Source of the DNA: Alphaproteobacteria bacterium
GTDB taxonomy: Bacteria > Pseudomonadota > Alphaproteobacteria > UBA8366 > GCA-2717185
Direction: 5' to 3'
DNA: 64,000 bases
NCBI GenBank assembly: GCA_012103325.1
Contig: WLWY01000003.1
Location: 248,001-312,000 of the forward strand
Below are positions 54,180 to 63,253 of this stretch, one piece after another. The number at the start of each line of letters is the position of its first letter. Position 1 is the first letter of the stretch. The notes under the pieces were generated by a model, which was given only the letters and a program-made list of their open reading frames with translations, was not told the origin of the DNA and did no database searches. Made by a program: the position numbers and the translations under genes.

Positions 54180-55568
54180 GTGACAATTTTAGATATCGAC
54201 TTCGAGAAGCAACCGGGCCCCAAATACCGGGCCATTGCAGCAGCTCTGTCCGAGGCGATTGCGAACGGTGACTTGTCGGCTGGTGAACGGTTGCCCACGC
54301 AGAGAGAATTGGCCTGGCAACTGGGCGTCACGGTTGGGACGGTAAGCCGGGCTTATGCGGAAATCGAGCGGCGAGGTTTGCTCAGCGGTGAGATTGGCCG
54401 CGGCACGTACGTGCGTTCCGGACCGCCAACGCAGGATCTGCCGATGCGGGCCCCTGCCCCACCCGCGGCGATCGATCTCACCTTGAACTTTCCTGCGCCC
54501 GGCGAAGAGCGTCGCGCTATCGCCGAGGCTTTGACGCAAATGGCTGAAGATCCGGACATCGGTGCGCTGCTCGACTATCAGCCAGATACCGGTCTTGCCG
54601 GACATCGTGCTGCCGGTGCCGCGTGGATTGGACGGCGTGGGTGGCCAGTCGACCCCGAACGGGTAATCGTGACGGCAGGTGCGCAGCATGGCATCGTCGC
54701 AGCGCTTGCTGCCTTGACCCGTCCCGGTGACCGCATTTTGACCGAGCGCCTGACTTACCAGGGCATAAAACCAGCGTCGGCGATGCTTGGGCTCCGCCTT
54801 GAAGGCCTTCCGATGGACGCGCAGGGCCTATTGCCGGATGCCTTTGAGCGCGCGATTGGCGACAGCGGTGCCCGCCTGATTTACTGCATGCCGACAGTGC
54901 ACAATCCCACTACGATCACAATGCCGGAAGACCGTAAGCGCGACATTGCGGCTGTCGCGATTAGGCACGATGTGACGATCATCGAAGACGATATCTACGG
55001 TATTCTCCTAGGCTCGCCGGGACCGGTGCCCTTAGCAACCTACGCGCCCGATAACACGATCTATGTTACGAGCCTGTCCAAGGCGGTTGCGCCGGGGCTG
55101 CGCATTGGTTTCGCGGTGCCGCCGCAGGAATTGGTCGAACGCATTGGTTCGGCCGTGCGGGCGAGTTGCTGGATGGCCGCCCCGTTAATGGCCGACGTCG
55201 CGGCCAGGTGGATTCAAAATGGAACGGCGGACCGCATACTGGAGAACCACAAGATCGTTTCGGAAAGGCGGCGGGCGCTCGCCTTGCGCTATCTGGAAGG
55301 TAGGTCTCTTGATGCACCAGCTGGCAGCCTTCATGTCTGGCTACATTTGCCGGAACCGTGGCGTGCGGCGGAGTTCGTTGCAGTTGCCCAGAATCGCGGT
55401 GTCTCGGTCGCACCCGCGGAGACGTTCGCTGTCGGCCGGGGCAATGTTCCGCATTCCGTTCGGATATGCCTGGGGACGCCCCGTGAAGAGGCAACGCTTG
55501 AGGCCGGATTGATAACGATCGCCGAATTGCTTCAGAACGCCGACGCGTCGTTGTCGATGATCGTTTAG
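54180..55568 (+). CDS. MocR-family regulator (GntR-type HTH plus aminotransferase-like domain)
   Basis: This 462-residue protein has an N-terminal winged helix-turn-helix of the GntR type (GPKYRAIAAALSEAI, LPTQRELAWQLGVTVGTVSR, about residues 10-75) and a C-terminal fold-type I aminotransferase-like domain. The PLP Lys is in YVTSLSKAVAPGLRIGF (near residue 303). MocR proteins sense a PLP-linked or amino-acid-like ligand. It is divergent from DUF1127-phzF and downstream genes and may control them. The GTG start has AAAGGA about 12 bases upstream. It converges on thiD. Confidence 0.93.
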   Translation: MTILDIDFEKQPGPKYRAIAAALSEAIANGDLSAGERLPTQRELAWQLGVTVGTVSRAYAEIERRGLLSGEIGRGTYVRSGPPTQDLPMRAPAPPAAIDLTLNFPAPGEERRAIAEALTQMAEDPDIGALLDYQPDTGLAGHRAAGAAWIGRRGWPVDPERVIVTAGAQHGIVAALAALTRPGDRILTERLTYQGIKPASAMLGLRLEGLPMDAQGLLPDAFERAIGDSGARLIYCMPTVHNPTTITMPEDRKRDIAAVAIRHDVTIIEDDIYGILLGSPGPVPLATYAPDNTIYVTSLSKAVAPGLRIGFAVPPQELVERIGSAVRASCWMAAPLMADVAARWIQNGTADRILENHKIVSERRRALALRYLEGRSLDAPAGSLHVWLHLPEPWRAAEFVAVAQNRGVSVAPAETFAVGRGNVPHSVRICLGTPREEATLEAGLITIAELLQNADASLSMIV

Positions 55569-55576
55569 CGTCGCAA

Positions 55577-56395
55577 TTAGGCGCTATTGGGATAGGCGGA
55601 TACGGTATGACCATGGCCGAGCGGGCCATGTCCCTTACCGAAACCTGGGGCGCTGAGAATCGCCTCACGAACATAGCTGCGGGCGCGGTCGACTGCCTCC
55701 GGCAATGCCATGCCTTGCGCAACGCCTGTCGCGATTGCCGAGGCCAGCGTGCAGCCTGTGCCGTGCGTATGCGTCGTTGCAATCCGCTCGTCGTCCCACC
55801 GCTGCTGACCGCTTTCCGTATGGAGGATGTCGGTGAGCGCATCGCCTTCGAGATGACCTCCTTTCAGTAGGACAGCTTCCGCGCCAAGCGCTGCGATAGC
55901 CTTGGCCGCTTCCGGCATATCCTCTGCAGCTCTGATGGTGCCATCGATAAGGGATTCCGCCTCCGGCAGGTTCGGCGTTAGTAACTGGGCCAAAGGAATG
56001 AGCCGCTCCCGCAGCGCAGTCATGGCTTCAGGCTCCAGCAAGGCATGTCCCCCCTTCGCGAACATGACCGGATCGGCAATCAGCGGCAGCCCGTACTCTT
56101 CCAGTACCGAGCACACCGCTTCGATAACCTCGGCGTTGTGTAACATACCGGTCTTGACCGCATCGGCGCCGATATCGTCGAGGACGAGGCGCATCTGCTG
56201 TACGATGAAGTTCGGGTCTATACCCACGACACCAAAGACGCCCTGTGTATTTTGAGCGGTTAGCGCCGTGACCGCGGTCATCGCGTAACCGCCGAGCGCG
56301 GTAACGGTCTTGATATCGGCTTGTATGCCGGCCCCGCCGCCGGAATCGGAGCCTGCAACGATGAGGACGCGTCCTCGCGCCGCAGCGGCTTTCAT
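55577..56395 (-). CDS. thiD: Hydroxymethylpyrimidine/phosphomethylpyrimidine kinase
   Basis: This 272-residue ribokinase-fold enzyme of thiamine synthesis phosphorylates HMP twice. It begins VLIVAGSDSGGGAGIQADIK with the substrate/anion loop, shows TALTAQNTQGV and VDPNF-like spacing, and carries the catalytic-loop THTHGTGCTLASAIA with the Asp-free but Gly-rich anion hole typical of ThiD. Its start shares a base with the glmM stop, so it is co-transcribed with glmM. Confidence 0.96.
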   Translation of the reverse strand: MKAAAARGRVLIVAGSDSGGGAGIQADIKTVTALGGYAMTAVTALTAQNTQGVFGVVGIDPNFIVQQMRLVLDDIGADAVKTGMLHNAEVIEAVCSVLEEYGLPLIADPVMFAKGGHALLEPEAMTALRERLIPLAQLLTPNLPEAESLIDGTIRAAEDMPEAAKAIAALGAEAVLLKGGHLEGDALTDILHTESGQQRWDDERIATTHTHGTGCTLASAIATGVAQGMALPEAVDRARSYVREAILSAPGFGKGHGPLGHGHTVSAYPNSA

Positions 56396-57738
56396 TAGCC
56401 GGACACCTGTTCGATTGTCGAAACAATATCGTCAACGACACCGGTCACCAGCGTGTCGTCATCGCCTTCGGCCATGACGCGGATGACCGGTTCCGTGCCA
56501 GATTTGCGGATGACAAGGCGGCCGGCGCCGCCAAGAGAGGCTTCGCCCGCTTTGATCGCTTTGATGACCTTGCTGTTTTCCAGAGGCGCACCGCCATTGA
56601 AGCGGACGTTCCGAAGGAGCTGCGGTAACGGATCGAAAATGTGGCAGACCTCGCTCACTTTGCGCCCTTCTTCCACAAGAACGGCGAGAACCTGCAGAGC
56701 CGCCACGAGGCCGTCCCCCGTCGTGCCGAAATCGCTCAGAATAATGTGGCCCGACTGCTCGCCACCGACATTGTGCCCGTTGGCCCTCATATGCTCGACG
56801 ACATACCGGTCACCGACTGCCGTCCGGGCCAATTCGAGGCCGAGGCCGCCGAGGTACCGTTCGAGGCCAAGGTTCGACATCACCGTTGCGACGATGCCGC
56901 CGCCGCGGAGACGCTCGCTCTGTTGCCAGGATCGCGCAATCAACCCCATGATCTGATCGCCGTCGAGTATCGCACCCGTTTCATCGGCAAGGATCATCCG
57001 GTCCGCATCGCCATCCAAGGCGACGCCGACATCGGCGCCATGCAGAACGACTTGTTCCCGCATCAATGCGGTATCCGTCGCGCCGCATTCGCGGTTGATA
57101 TTGGTCCCGTCGGGCTGTACCCCAATGGGAATGACCTCCGCACCCAACTCATAAAACACTGCCGGCGCGACGCGGTAGGCCGCCCCATTTGCACAGTCGA
57201 CGACGATTTTGAGGCCGTCTAGCCGTAGCCCGCGCGGAAAGGCCTGTTTGACGAATTCGGTATAGCGGCCCGGCGCATCGTCCAGACGTTTCGCTCTGCC
57301 CAGGGCTTCCGCCTCGGCATAGCTGTTTTTGTCTTCGTCCATTAGGGTTTCGATAGCGGTTTCTTCTTCATCCGAGAGCTTGTAACCATCGGGCCCGAAG
57401 AGCTTGATACCGTTGTCCTGATAAGGGTTATGCGATGCCGAGATCACAACACCAAGGTCGGCCCGCAACGAGCGGGTGAGCATCGCCACCGCCGGTGTTG
57501 GCATCGGTCCGACAAGGTCGACATCCATTCCCATGGAAATAAACCCCGTCGCGAGCGCCGGTTCCAGCATATAGCCCGAAAGACGCGTATCCTTGCCGAT
57601 AACCACAAGGTGGCGATGGTTGCCGCGCCGAAACCGGCGTCCTGCAGCCATTGCGAGGCGTAGCACGGTCGCAGGTGTTATGGGTTCACTGTTGGCCCGT
57701 CCGCGAATACCATCGGTACCGAAATATTTTCGGGTCAT
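56395..57738 (-). CDS. glmM: Phosphoglucosamine mutase
   Basis: This 447-residue enzyme interconverts glucosamine-6-phosphate and glucosamine-1-phosphate for UDP-GlcNAc. The phosphoserine loop is [19 protein letters not shown] (Ser near residue 102), the metal loop is [13 protein letters not shown], and [13 protein letters not shown] and the C-terminal [15 protein letters not shown] are typical. It lies downstream of ftsH with two strong hairpins in the intergenic region, and overlaps thiD by one base. Confidence 0.97.
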   Translation of the reverse strand: MTRKYFGTDGIRGRANSEPITPATVLRLAMAAGRRFRRGNHRHLVVIGKDTRLSGYMLEPALATGFISMGMDVDLVGPMPTPAVAMLTRSLRADLGVVISASHNPYQDNGIKLFGPDGYKLSDEEETAIETLMDEDKNSYAEAEALGRAKRLDDAPGRYTEFVKQAFPRGLRLDGLKIVVDCANGAAYRVAPAVFYELGAEVIPIGVQPDGTNINRECGATDTALMREQVVLHGADVGVALDGDADRMILADETGAILDGDQIMGLIARSWQQSERLRGGGIVATVMSNLGLERYLGGLGLELARTAVGDRYVVEHMRANGHNVGGEQSGHIILSDFGTTGDGLVAALQVLAVLVEEGRKVSEVCHIFDPLPQLLRNVRFNGGAPLENSKVIKAIKAGEASLGGAGRLVIRKSGTEPVIRVMAEGDDDTLVTGVVDDIVSTIEQVSG

Positions 57739-57762
57739 TCCAATCTCAGATCGCTTTATCGC

Positions 57763-57816
57763 GCCCGGCGGGAAATCGCCGGGCTGTTACCGCACAATAT
57801 ACTGAAATTGCGGTAA
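57763..57816 (-). repeat. Two hairpins between ftsH and glmM
   Basis: GCCCGGCG at 57763-57770 pairs with CGCCGGGC at 57777-57784 (6-base loop). Next to it TTACCGCA at 57787-57794 pairs with TGCGGTAA at 57809-57816 (14-base loop). Both are perfect 8-base stems. The GC-rich one ends 24 bases before the glmM ATG. They may be a weak terminator, an RNA-processing site or a leader control element; there is no T-run. Confidence 0.6.
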
Positions 57817-57840
57817 ACGTGCAGCGCTTTCCCGCAGCTA

Positions 57841-59751
57841 TCAGCTCTCCGGCTGCGGTTCTGGACCGATATCAGGAACGGGACCGGTCGTCGGGACCGA
57901 AGAGCGAACACCGCTGGGCGGCGTTTCATCTTCGTCGCCGCCTTTGGAAATATCTTCGCCCCGTAACAAAGCTTCGATTTCGACGCGCGACAGCGTTTCG
58001 TACTCAAGCAGCCCTTTGGCGATCGTGTGCAAATCGTCGAGGTGCTCGTTAAGAATATCCCGCGCAGTTTCCTCACCCCAATAAACGAGTTTGCGGACTT
58101 CTTCGTCGATAGTTTTCAATGTGGCTTCAGACACGTTCTTGCGTTGCGTCACGGAGTGGCCGAGGAAAACTTCCTCTTCATTGTCGCTATAACGCAATGG
58201 GCCGAGTACGTCGCTGAATCCGTATTCTGTAATCATGGCACGGGCAATCTGTGTCGCCTGAGTGATGTCTTGCGCCGCACCCGTGGTCACGTTCTCCTTA
58301 CCGTAGATAATCTCTTCCGCGACACGACCGCCAAAGGAACTGGCGATGCGCGCTTTCAACTCGGTATAGGAATGAGCGTATTTGTCCCTTTCGGGCAACC
58401 ACATTGTAACGCCCAGCGCGCGCCCGCGCGGGATAATTGTAACCTTATGTAACGGCTCGTGCCCGGCGACATGCATCATGATCAACGCATGTCCGCCTTC
58501 ATGATAGGCCGTCATTTCTTTCTCTTCTTCGGTCATGACCATGGAGCGCCGTTCGGTACCCATCATGACTTTGTCTTTGGCTTCCTCAAGCTCCTGCATC
58601 GATACCACGCGCCGGTTCTTGCGCGCCGCCAGCAAGGCCGCCTCGTTCACCAAATTTGCAAGGTCGGCGCCAGAGAAGCCCGGTGTTCCCCGCGCGATCA
58701 CTTTGGCATCGACATCGGGTGCCAACGGAACCTTGCGCATGTGCACCTTGAGAATCTTCTCACGGCCGAGAATGTCCGGGTTCGGCACGACGACTTGGCG
58801 GTCGAAACGTCCGGGCCGCAGCAGCGCCGGATCGAGCACGTCGGGGCGGTTCGTTGCCGCAATCAGAATAACGCCTTCGTTGGCCTCGAAGCCGTCCATC
58901 TCGACGAGCAGTTGGTTCAATGTCTGTTCGCGTTCGTCATTGCCACCGCCCAGTCCGGCACCGCGATGGCGGCCGACGGCGTCGATTTCATCGATGAAGA
59001 TGATGCAGGGCGCATTCTTCTTGCCCTGTTCGAACATATCGCGGACGCGGCTGGCGCCGACACCGACGAACATCTCGACAAAGTCGGAACCGGAAATCGT
59101 AAAGAACGGAACGTTCGCTTCGCCGGCGATGGCCCGTGCGAGGAGCGTCTTACCGGTACCCGGCGGCCCGACAAGCAGCACGCCCTTGGGAATCTTTCCG
59201 CCGAGACGTTGGAATTTTTGCGGATCTTTCAGGAAGTCGACGACCTCCTCAAGCTCCTGCTTCGCTTCATCGATCCCCGCGACATCTTCGAACGTAATGC
59301 GGCCCGTTTTTTCCGTGAGCAGACGCGCCCGGGACTTGCCGAAGCCCATGGCCTTCCCGCCCCCGGACTGCATCTGGCGCATGAAAAAGACCCACACGCC
59401 GATCAGGAGAAGCATCGGGAACCATGAAATCAGGATACCAAGCAGAGACGGCATGTTTTCTTCCGGCGCCGCCGCGCTGATTTTGACCCCCGACGCTGCG
59501 AGCGTTTCCACTAGCTTTGGGTCGTCGGGCGCATAGGTCGTAAATGTTCCGGCCCCTTCACGATAATGCCCCGTGATCGTCCGGCCTTGAATGGTAACGT
59601 CGTTAATTTGATTAAGCTGACTAAGGAAGTCTGAATAGGTGATCGGCGCCTGAGCGCTTCTGTGCGAAGACCCCTGGAATAAATTAAACAGACCGATCAT
59701 CAAAATGATGATGATGATCCAAAGCGCTAGGTTTTTACCAAAAAGGTTCAC
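57841..59751 (-). CDS. ftsH: ATP-dependent zinc metalloprotease FtsH
   Basis: This 636-residue membrane AAA+ protease has an N-terminal helix ([18 protein letters not shown]), a periplasmic domain, a second helix ([19 protein letters not shown]), an AAA+ module with Walker A GPPGTGKT near residue 194 and Walker [10 protein letters not shown], and the zinc site HEGGHA near residue 416. It degrades LpxC, SecY and unassembled membrane proteins. It is downstream of tilS in the common alphaproteobacterial order and is followed by glmM. Confidence 0.98.
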   Translation of the reverse strand: MNLFGKNLALWIIIIILMIGLFNLFQGSSHRSAQAPITYSDFLSQLNQINDVTIQGRTITGHYREGAGTFTTYAPDDPKLVETLAASGVKISAAAPEENMPSLLGILISWFPMLLLIGVWVFFMRQMQSGGGKAMGFGKSRARLLTEKTGRITFEDVAGIDEAKQELEEVVDFLKDPQKFQRLGGKIPKGVLLVGPPGTGKTLLARAIAGEANVPFFTISGSDFVEMFVGVGASRVRDMFEQGKKNAPCIIFIDEIDAVGRHRGAGLGGGNDEREQTLNQLLVEMDGFEANEGVILIAATNRPDVLDPALLRPGRFDRQVVVPNPDILGREKILKVHMRKVPLAPDVDAKVIARGTPGFSGADLANLVNEAALLAARKNRRVVSMQELEEAKDKVMMGTERRSMVMTEEEKEMTAYHEGGHALIMMHVAGHEPLHKVTIIPRGRALGVTMWLPERDKYAHSYTELKARIASSFGGRVAEEIIYGKENVTTGAAQDITQATQIARAMITEYGFSDVLGPLRYSDNEEEVFLGHSVTQRKNVSEATLKTIDEEVRKLVYWGEETARDILNEHLDDLHTIAKGLLEYETLSRVEIEALLRGEDISKGGDEDETPPSGVRSSVPTTGPVPDIGPEPQPES

Positions 59752-59814
59752 GTTGGGGCCTTTCGATGCCGAAACGGAGACGAGAGCAAGGGTCTATATA
59801 GGGCGGCTGTTAGG

Positions 59815-61218
59815 TTAATTCCGCCTTAATTTAGATAGTGTGTACCCACCCTTTTGCAATGTAAAGCTTGCGGGTATTAACGGTTGACGCGGCGCAAAGC
59901 AAACGGGACGTTTTGATATAATAGCCGAATTGCGATTCTGTCTTGTAAATCCAAGATGGGGCACGGCCTCGACCCCTTTCGCCGACCATATCGCCGGCAG
60001 GCTCGGTCTGACGACGGCCGGAATTTTCGTGTTTCGCAAACCGGGATCGGCGGCGACGATCTCACGCCATCCCTCGCTGCCGAGACGCTTGACCTCACCG
60101 GTTCCCCGCGGAGGGCAATGGAGGCGGAAGCGATTATCCCAAAACACTTCCCCGCGGGCGGGTAGCACTGTTTTTGCTGCTGCGGACTCCCGGCATACAA
60201 GGAGGCTCGAACCGCGCGCCAGGATCCGGCAGCCGGAAAGTGTCTTTCCACCGGTCATTGGATCCCGAAGTATCCATTCGTAAAGACGCTCGAGGTGCGC
60301 CAGACGGGACGGGTATTCCTTTCCGCCAATGTAAGTAAGAGTCCGAGACAGCCCTCGCAGAGCGATCTCCTCGGGCGCTCGTCTTAACGGGGCGAAGGCG
60401 AGCAGGCCGTAACCTTGTGGAAAGAACGTACCGGCGCGTGCAAGAAGAGCGGCGACCGAGCCTTCTAGAGCGGCGCGCGCGCGGGCAAGGCGTGTTGCTG
60501 TTGCGGCAAGACGATAAGGCGACATTCCCTCGGCGCTCAAAGGAGCCGCCAGAGCCCGCATGCGAACGCGGGCGAAATCGCGGTCATCATTCGACGGGTC
60601 CTCGACAAAGCACACGCCGTGTTTGTTAAGCGTTGCGCGCAATTGGCTCCGAGGAACGTTCAGCAAGGGACGAATGTGTCGTATATGCCTGGTTTCGCTG
60701 ACCGATGCCATCGCCGCGAGGCCATCCAGGCCGCTTCCGCGGGCAAGGCGTAGTAGGACGGTTTCAGCCTGATCTTCACGGTGATGCGCGATACCGAGGT
60801 GCAAATGCGAATGCGCGGCGCACCAGTCCGAAAGCAGCGCGTAACGGACTTTTCGCGCGGAGGCCTGAATATCGCCCTCGAAGACTTTTCCCGTATGCTT
60901 CAGAATTTTGTGTGGAATGTTCCGTTGAGCCAATCTCTTTGCAACCAGCCGAGCCTCGGCGGCGGCGTTTTTGCGAATGCCATGGTCGACAATCAAAGCT
61001 GTCACGCCGCCACTGCGCGCGCGCGCCCATTCATGCATAAGGATTGTCAATGCCATGCTGTCCGGGCCGCCGGAGCATGCAACCGCTAGTCTGGGGTGTT
61101 TCTCGAAAGGACCAACAGCCGCCATAAGGCGTCCGAATTCGATCTTGCCGATAGGCTTCCTGTCACCTTCTTCAGTTCTCGTAGACGTCAATTTCGGGCT
61201 CGTTTGCCTGCTGTCCAA
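59815..61218 (-). CDS. tilS: tRNA(Ile)-lysidine synthetase
   Basis: This 467-residue enzyme modifies C34 of the tRNA-Ile(CAU). The PP-loop is AVACSGGPDSMALTI near residue 47, and HHREDQAETVLLRLARGSG follows. The C-terminal region after about residue 330 is variable, as is usual in alphaproteobacteria, and the tail is less clearly conserved. Start at 61218 is 22 bases downstream of the cpoB stop, so the genes are likely co-transcribed. Confidence 0.95.
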   Translation of the reverse strand: MDSRQTSPKLTSTRTEEGDRKPIGKIEFGRLMAAVGPFEKHPRLAVACSGGPDSMALTILMHEWARARSGGVTALIVDHGIRKNAAAEARLVAKRLAQRNIPHKILKHTGKVFEGDIQASARKVRYALLSDWCAAHSHLHLGIAHHREDQAETVLLRLARGSGLDGLAAMASVSETRHIRHIRPLLNVPRSQLRATLNKHGVCFVEDPSNDDRDFARVRMRALAAPLSAEGMSPYRLAATATRLARARAALEGSVAALLARAGTFFPQGYGLLAFAPLRRAPEEIALRGLSRTLTYIGGKEYPSRLAHLERLYEWILRDPMTGGKTLSGCRILARGSSLLVCRESAAAKTVLPARGEVFWDNRFRLHCPPRGTGEVKRLGSEGWREIVAADPGLRNTKIPAVVRPSLPAIWSAKGVEAVPHLGFTRQNRNSAIISKRPVCFAPRQPLIPASFTLQKGGYTLSKLRRN

Positions 61219-61239
61219 CCGAAAGCCCGGCGCGCTGGA

Positions 61240-62349
61240 TCAGCCGCAACCCAATTGCTTGATATCGGCTTGGGCGCCTGACAGTATCCGGGCGTTTGCT
61301 TTCGGGAACGTTTTTACCAACTCTGCATACGTTGTACAGGCCGATGATTTTTCGCCGATCTGCACAAGCGATTTAGCGAGTTTGAAAAGATTATCGGCCG
61401 CCTTATTCCCCTTGGGAAAGCGTTGATAGGCGTCCAGGAAGATCCTTGCGGCTTCGGGATATTGCTTACGGACGTAATAGGTTTCGCCCATCCAGTACAT
61501 GGCATTGCCAGACAATGGGTCGTCTGGATGACGTTCAACGAAGGCGCGCAAGGCCGTTTCAGCCTCGTCGTAGTTGCGCTGTTTCAGTTTGCCGAACGCG
61601 AAAGAATACTGTTGTTGTGCTGTACCTTCGGGCAAACCATCCGCACTGACCGCCCGTGCAACGGACGCTTCGCTCGATGTCACTCCCCGAGGAGCCGGAG
61701 CAGCACGCGCGGGCGGTGGTGTTGCCGCAACTGTTTCTGCCCGCGCCGGAATAACAGGCCTCGACACGACGGCAGACTGCACTGGTCGGCCTTTGCTGAC
61801 TGCAGCCAAGTCTTTTTCACTAATCGTACCGAGTGTTCGCTGACCTACGGACAATTCCGGCCTGGGGCGTGAAGTACCATCCGAGGATATGACCGTTGTC
61901 GGCGTTACCTGCGGCGCCTTGAGCGGCGTGGCGCCGAGGGTGGAGCCGACTTGTGGACTGCCGGTTGCCGGTGCCGTCCCTTCAAGGGTTTGTAATCTGA
62001 TATCGACGTCCGCCACCAATTTATCCAGCCGGTTTCCGACCAGCCGCACATCATGCTGTATCCGTTCGATATGACCAGTCAGCTCGCGCATTTGCGCCTG
62101 TATTTCAAGAACGTGGCGTTGCAGCCGTTCTGTTGATTCGACATCATTGCGTTGCAATGTCGACGTCGCACCGGCCGGTGGTGTGCCTCCGCCTTTATAG
62201 ACAAATCGCTGTACGTCTGAGAGTTCGCGCTGGAGGCGCTGCAACTCTTGCGCCAGGCTTTCATTCTGGGCGTAGGCAGGTGCTGCTGCCGCGAGCGCTA
62301 TTAGACTAATGAGAAGCGCGATGGAAGCCCGACCCCATAAACAAGTCAT
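61240..62349 (-). CDS. cpoB: Tol-Pal system protein CpoB (YbgF)
   Basis: This 369-residue periplasmic protein has a signal peptide (ASIALLISLIALAAAAPAYA), a coiled-coil trimerisation segment (about residues 30-110), a low-complexity Pro/Ala/Thr linker, and a C-terminal TPR domain (QYSFAFGKLKQRNYDEAETA, DDPLSGNAMYWMGETYYV, NLFKLAKSLVQIGEKSSAC). It couples outer-membrane constriction by Tol-Pal to peptidoglycan synthesis. The ATG at 62349 gives a proper signal peptide; the frame extends further back to 62409. Confidence 0.94.
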   Translation of the reverse strand: MTCLWGRASIALLISLIALAAAAPAYAQNESLAQELQRLQRELSDVQRFVYKGGGTPPAGATSTLQRNDVESTERLQRHVLEIQAQMRELTGHIERIQHDVRLVGNRLDKLVADVDIRLQTLEGTAPATGSPQVGSTLGATPLKAPQVTPTTVISSDGTSRPRPELSVGQRTLGTISEKDLAAVSKGRPVQSAVVSRPVIPARAETVAATPPPARAAPAPRGVTSSEASVARAVSADGLPEGTAQQQYSFAFGKLKQRNYDEAETALRAFVERHPDDPLSGNAMYWMGETYYVRKQYPEAARIFLDAYQRFPKGNKAADNLFKLAKSLVQIGEKSSACTTYAELVKTFPKANARILSGAQADIKQLGCG

Positions 62350-62464
62350 GCGCACCCGCCTTTTACAGGCGAGATGCTTTAGATGAAGGGTCTTAGGAAA
62401 TACTTTCATGACGCAGTCCTATCGCGCCATTTCGGCAATAATAAGGCGGCAAGCCAATTGAACA

Positions 62465-62496
62465 GCTATCGGCAACGTAGATCCGCCGCCGATAGC
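62465..62496 (-). terminator. Hairpin after pal
   Basis: GCTATCGGC at 62465-62473 is the exact reverse complement of GCCGATAGC at 62488-62496 (14-base loop), starting 12 bases after the pal stop on the transcribed strand. The following bases TGTT give only a weak T-run. Confidence 0.45.
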
Positions 62497-62508
62497 CGCC
62501 ATTTAATC

Positions 62509-63054
62509 CTAGCTTCCAGCTCCGCCTCTCACGAGAGTAACGCCACGCCGGTTCTGCGCCCATGCCGAGTCGTTTGAACCCAATACAGCCGGGCGCTCCT
62601 TGCCGTAGCTGATCGTTTCAATCCTTGCGGCAGAAACACCAAGGCTAATCAAGTATTCGCGTACCGCATTGGCACGGCGTTCCCCAAGCGCGAGATTATA
62701 TTCGCGGGTACCACGTTCGTCGCAATGTCCCTCGACGACAATGGTTTTATTCGGATACTTCTGCAGCCATGCGGCTTGCTTCTTCAGTGTCGCCGCCGCC
62801 TTTTGCGCTATTTCCGACTTATCGAAGTCAAAAAACACGCGATCCCCGACATTTACGTAGAAATCGACACCGGATCCCGGCGGCGCACCAATCGGTGCTG
62901 CTTTCGTCGCCTTAGGAGCAGTACTCGTGCCCCCGGACCCCGAACCTTGCGTTGATGAGCCTGAGCCAGAAGCCGAACCGGACCCTTCAGGCTCTGTCGC
63001 GCAGGCGGTAACCAATAACGCCGACGCGAATAAACTCAAAATCTTCATACGCAT
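62509..63054 (-). CDS. pal: Peptidoglycan-associated lipoprotein Pal
   Basis: This 181-residue outer-membrane lipoprotein has a lipobox signal (LFASALLVTACATEPEG, Cys near residue 18), a Gly/Ser-rich spacer and an OmpA-like domain. DRVFFDFDKSEI, TIVVEGHCDERGTREYNLALG and RANAVREYL are the peptidoglycan-binding features. It links the outer membrane to peptidoglycan and interacts with TolB. A 199-base gap to tolB suggests its own promoter. A second Met at 63048 is an alternative start. Confidence 0.97.
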   Translation of the reverse strand: MRMKILSLFASALLVTACATEPEGSGSASGSGSSTQGSGSGGTSTAPKATKAAPIGAPPGSGVDFYVNVGDRVFFDFDKSEIAQKAAATLKKQAAWLQKYPNKTIVVEGHCDERGTREYNLALGERRANAVREYLISLGVSAARIETISYGKERPAVLGSNDSAWAQNRRGVTLVRGGAGS

Positions 63055-63253
63055 GTACTTACCCCTTGGACGAAATATGAGAGTTTCTATTACTTACCTC
63101 TTGAGCGTAATATTGCGAACTTTTGTCGCTACTACGATTTCAAGTCAAGGATATATTTGAATCATATAAACCACGTCGATTTCTCAAATACAACCTCTTG
63201 CAACGATTATTTCACGGCTTTTTTACCAAATCCCTAATAGATTTTCCTAAGTA

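Noticed and set aside
58459..59536. Long plus-strand frames inside ftsH
   Set aside because: They are antisense shadows with no family features; ftsH on the minus strand is unmistakable.
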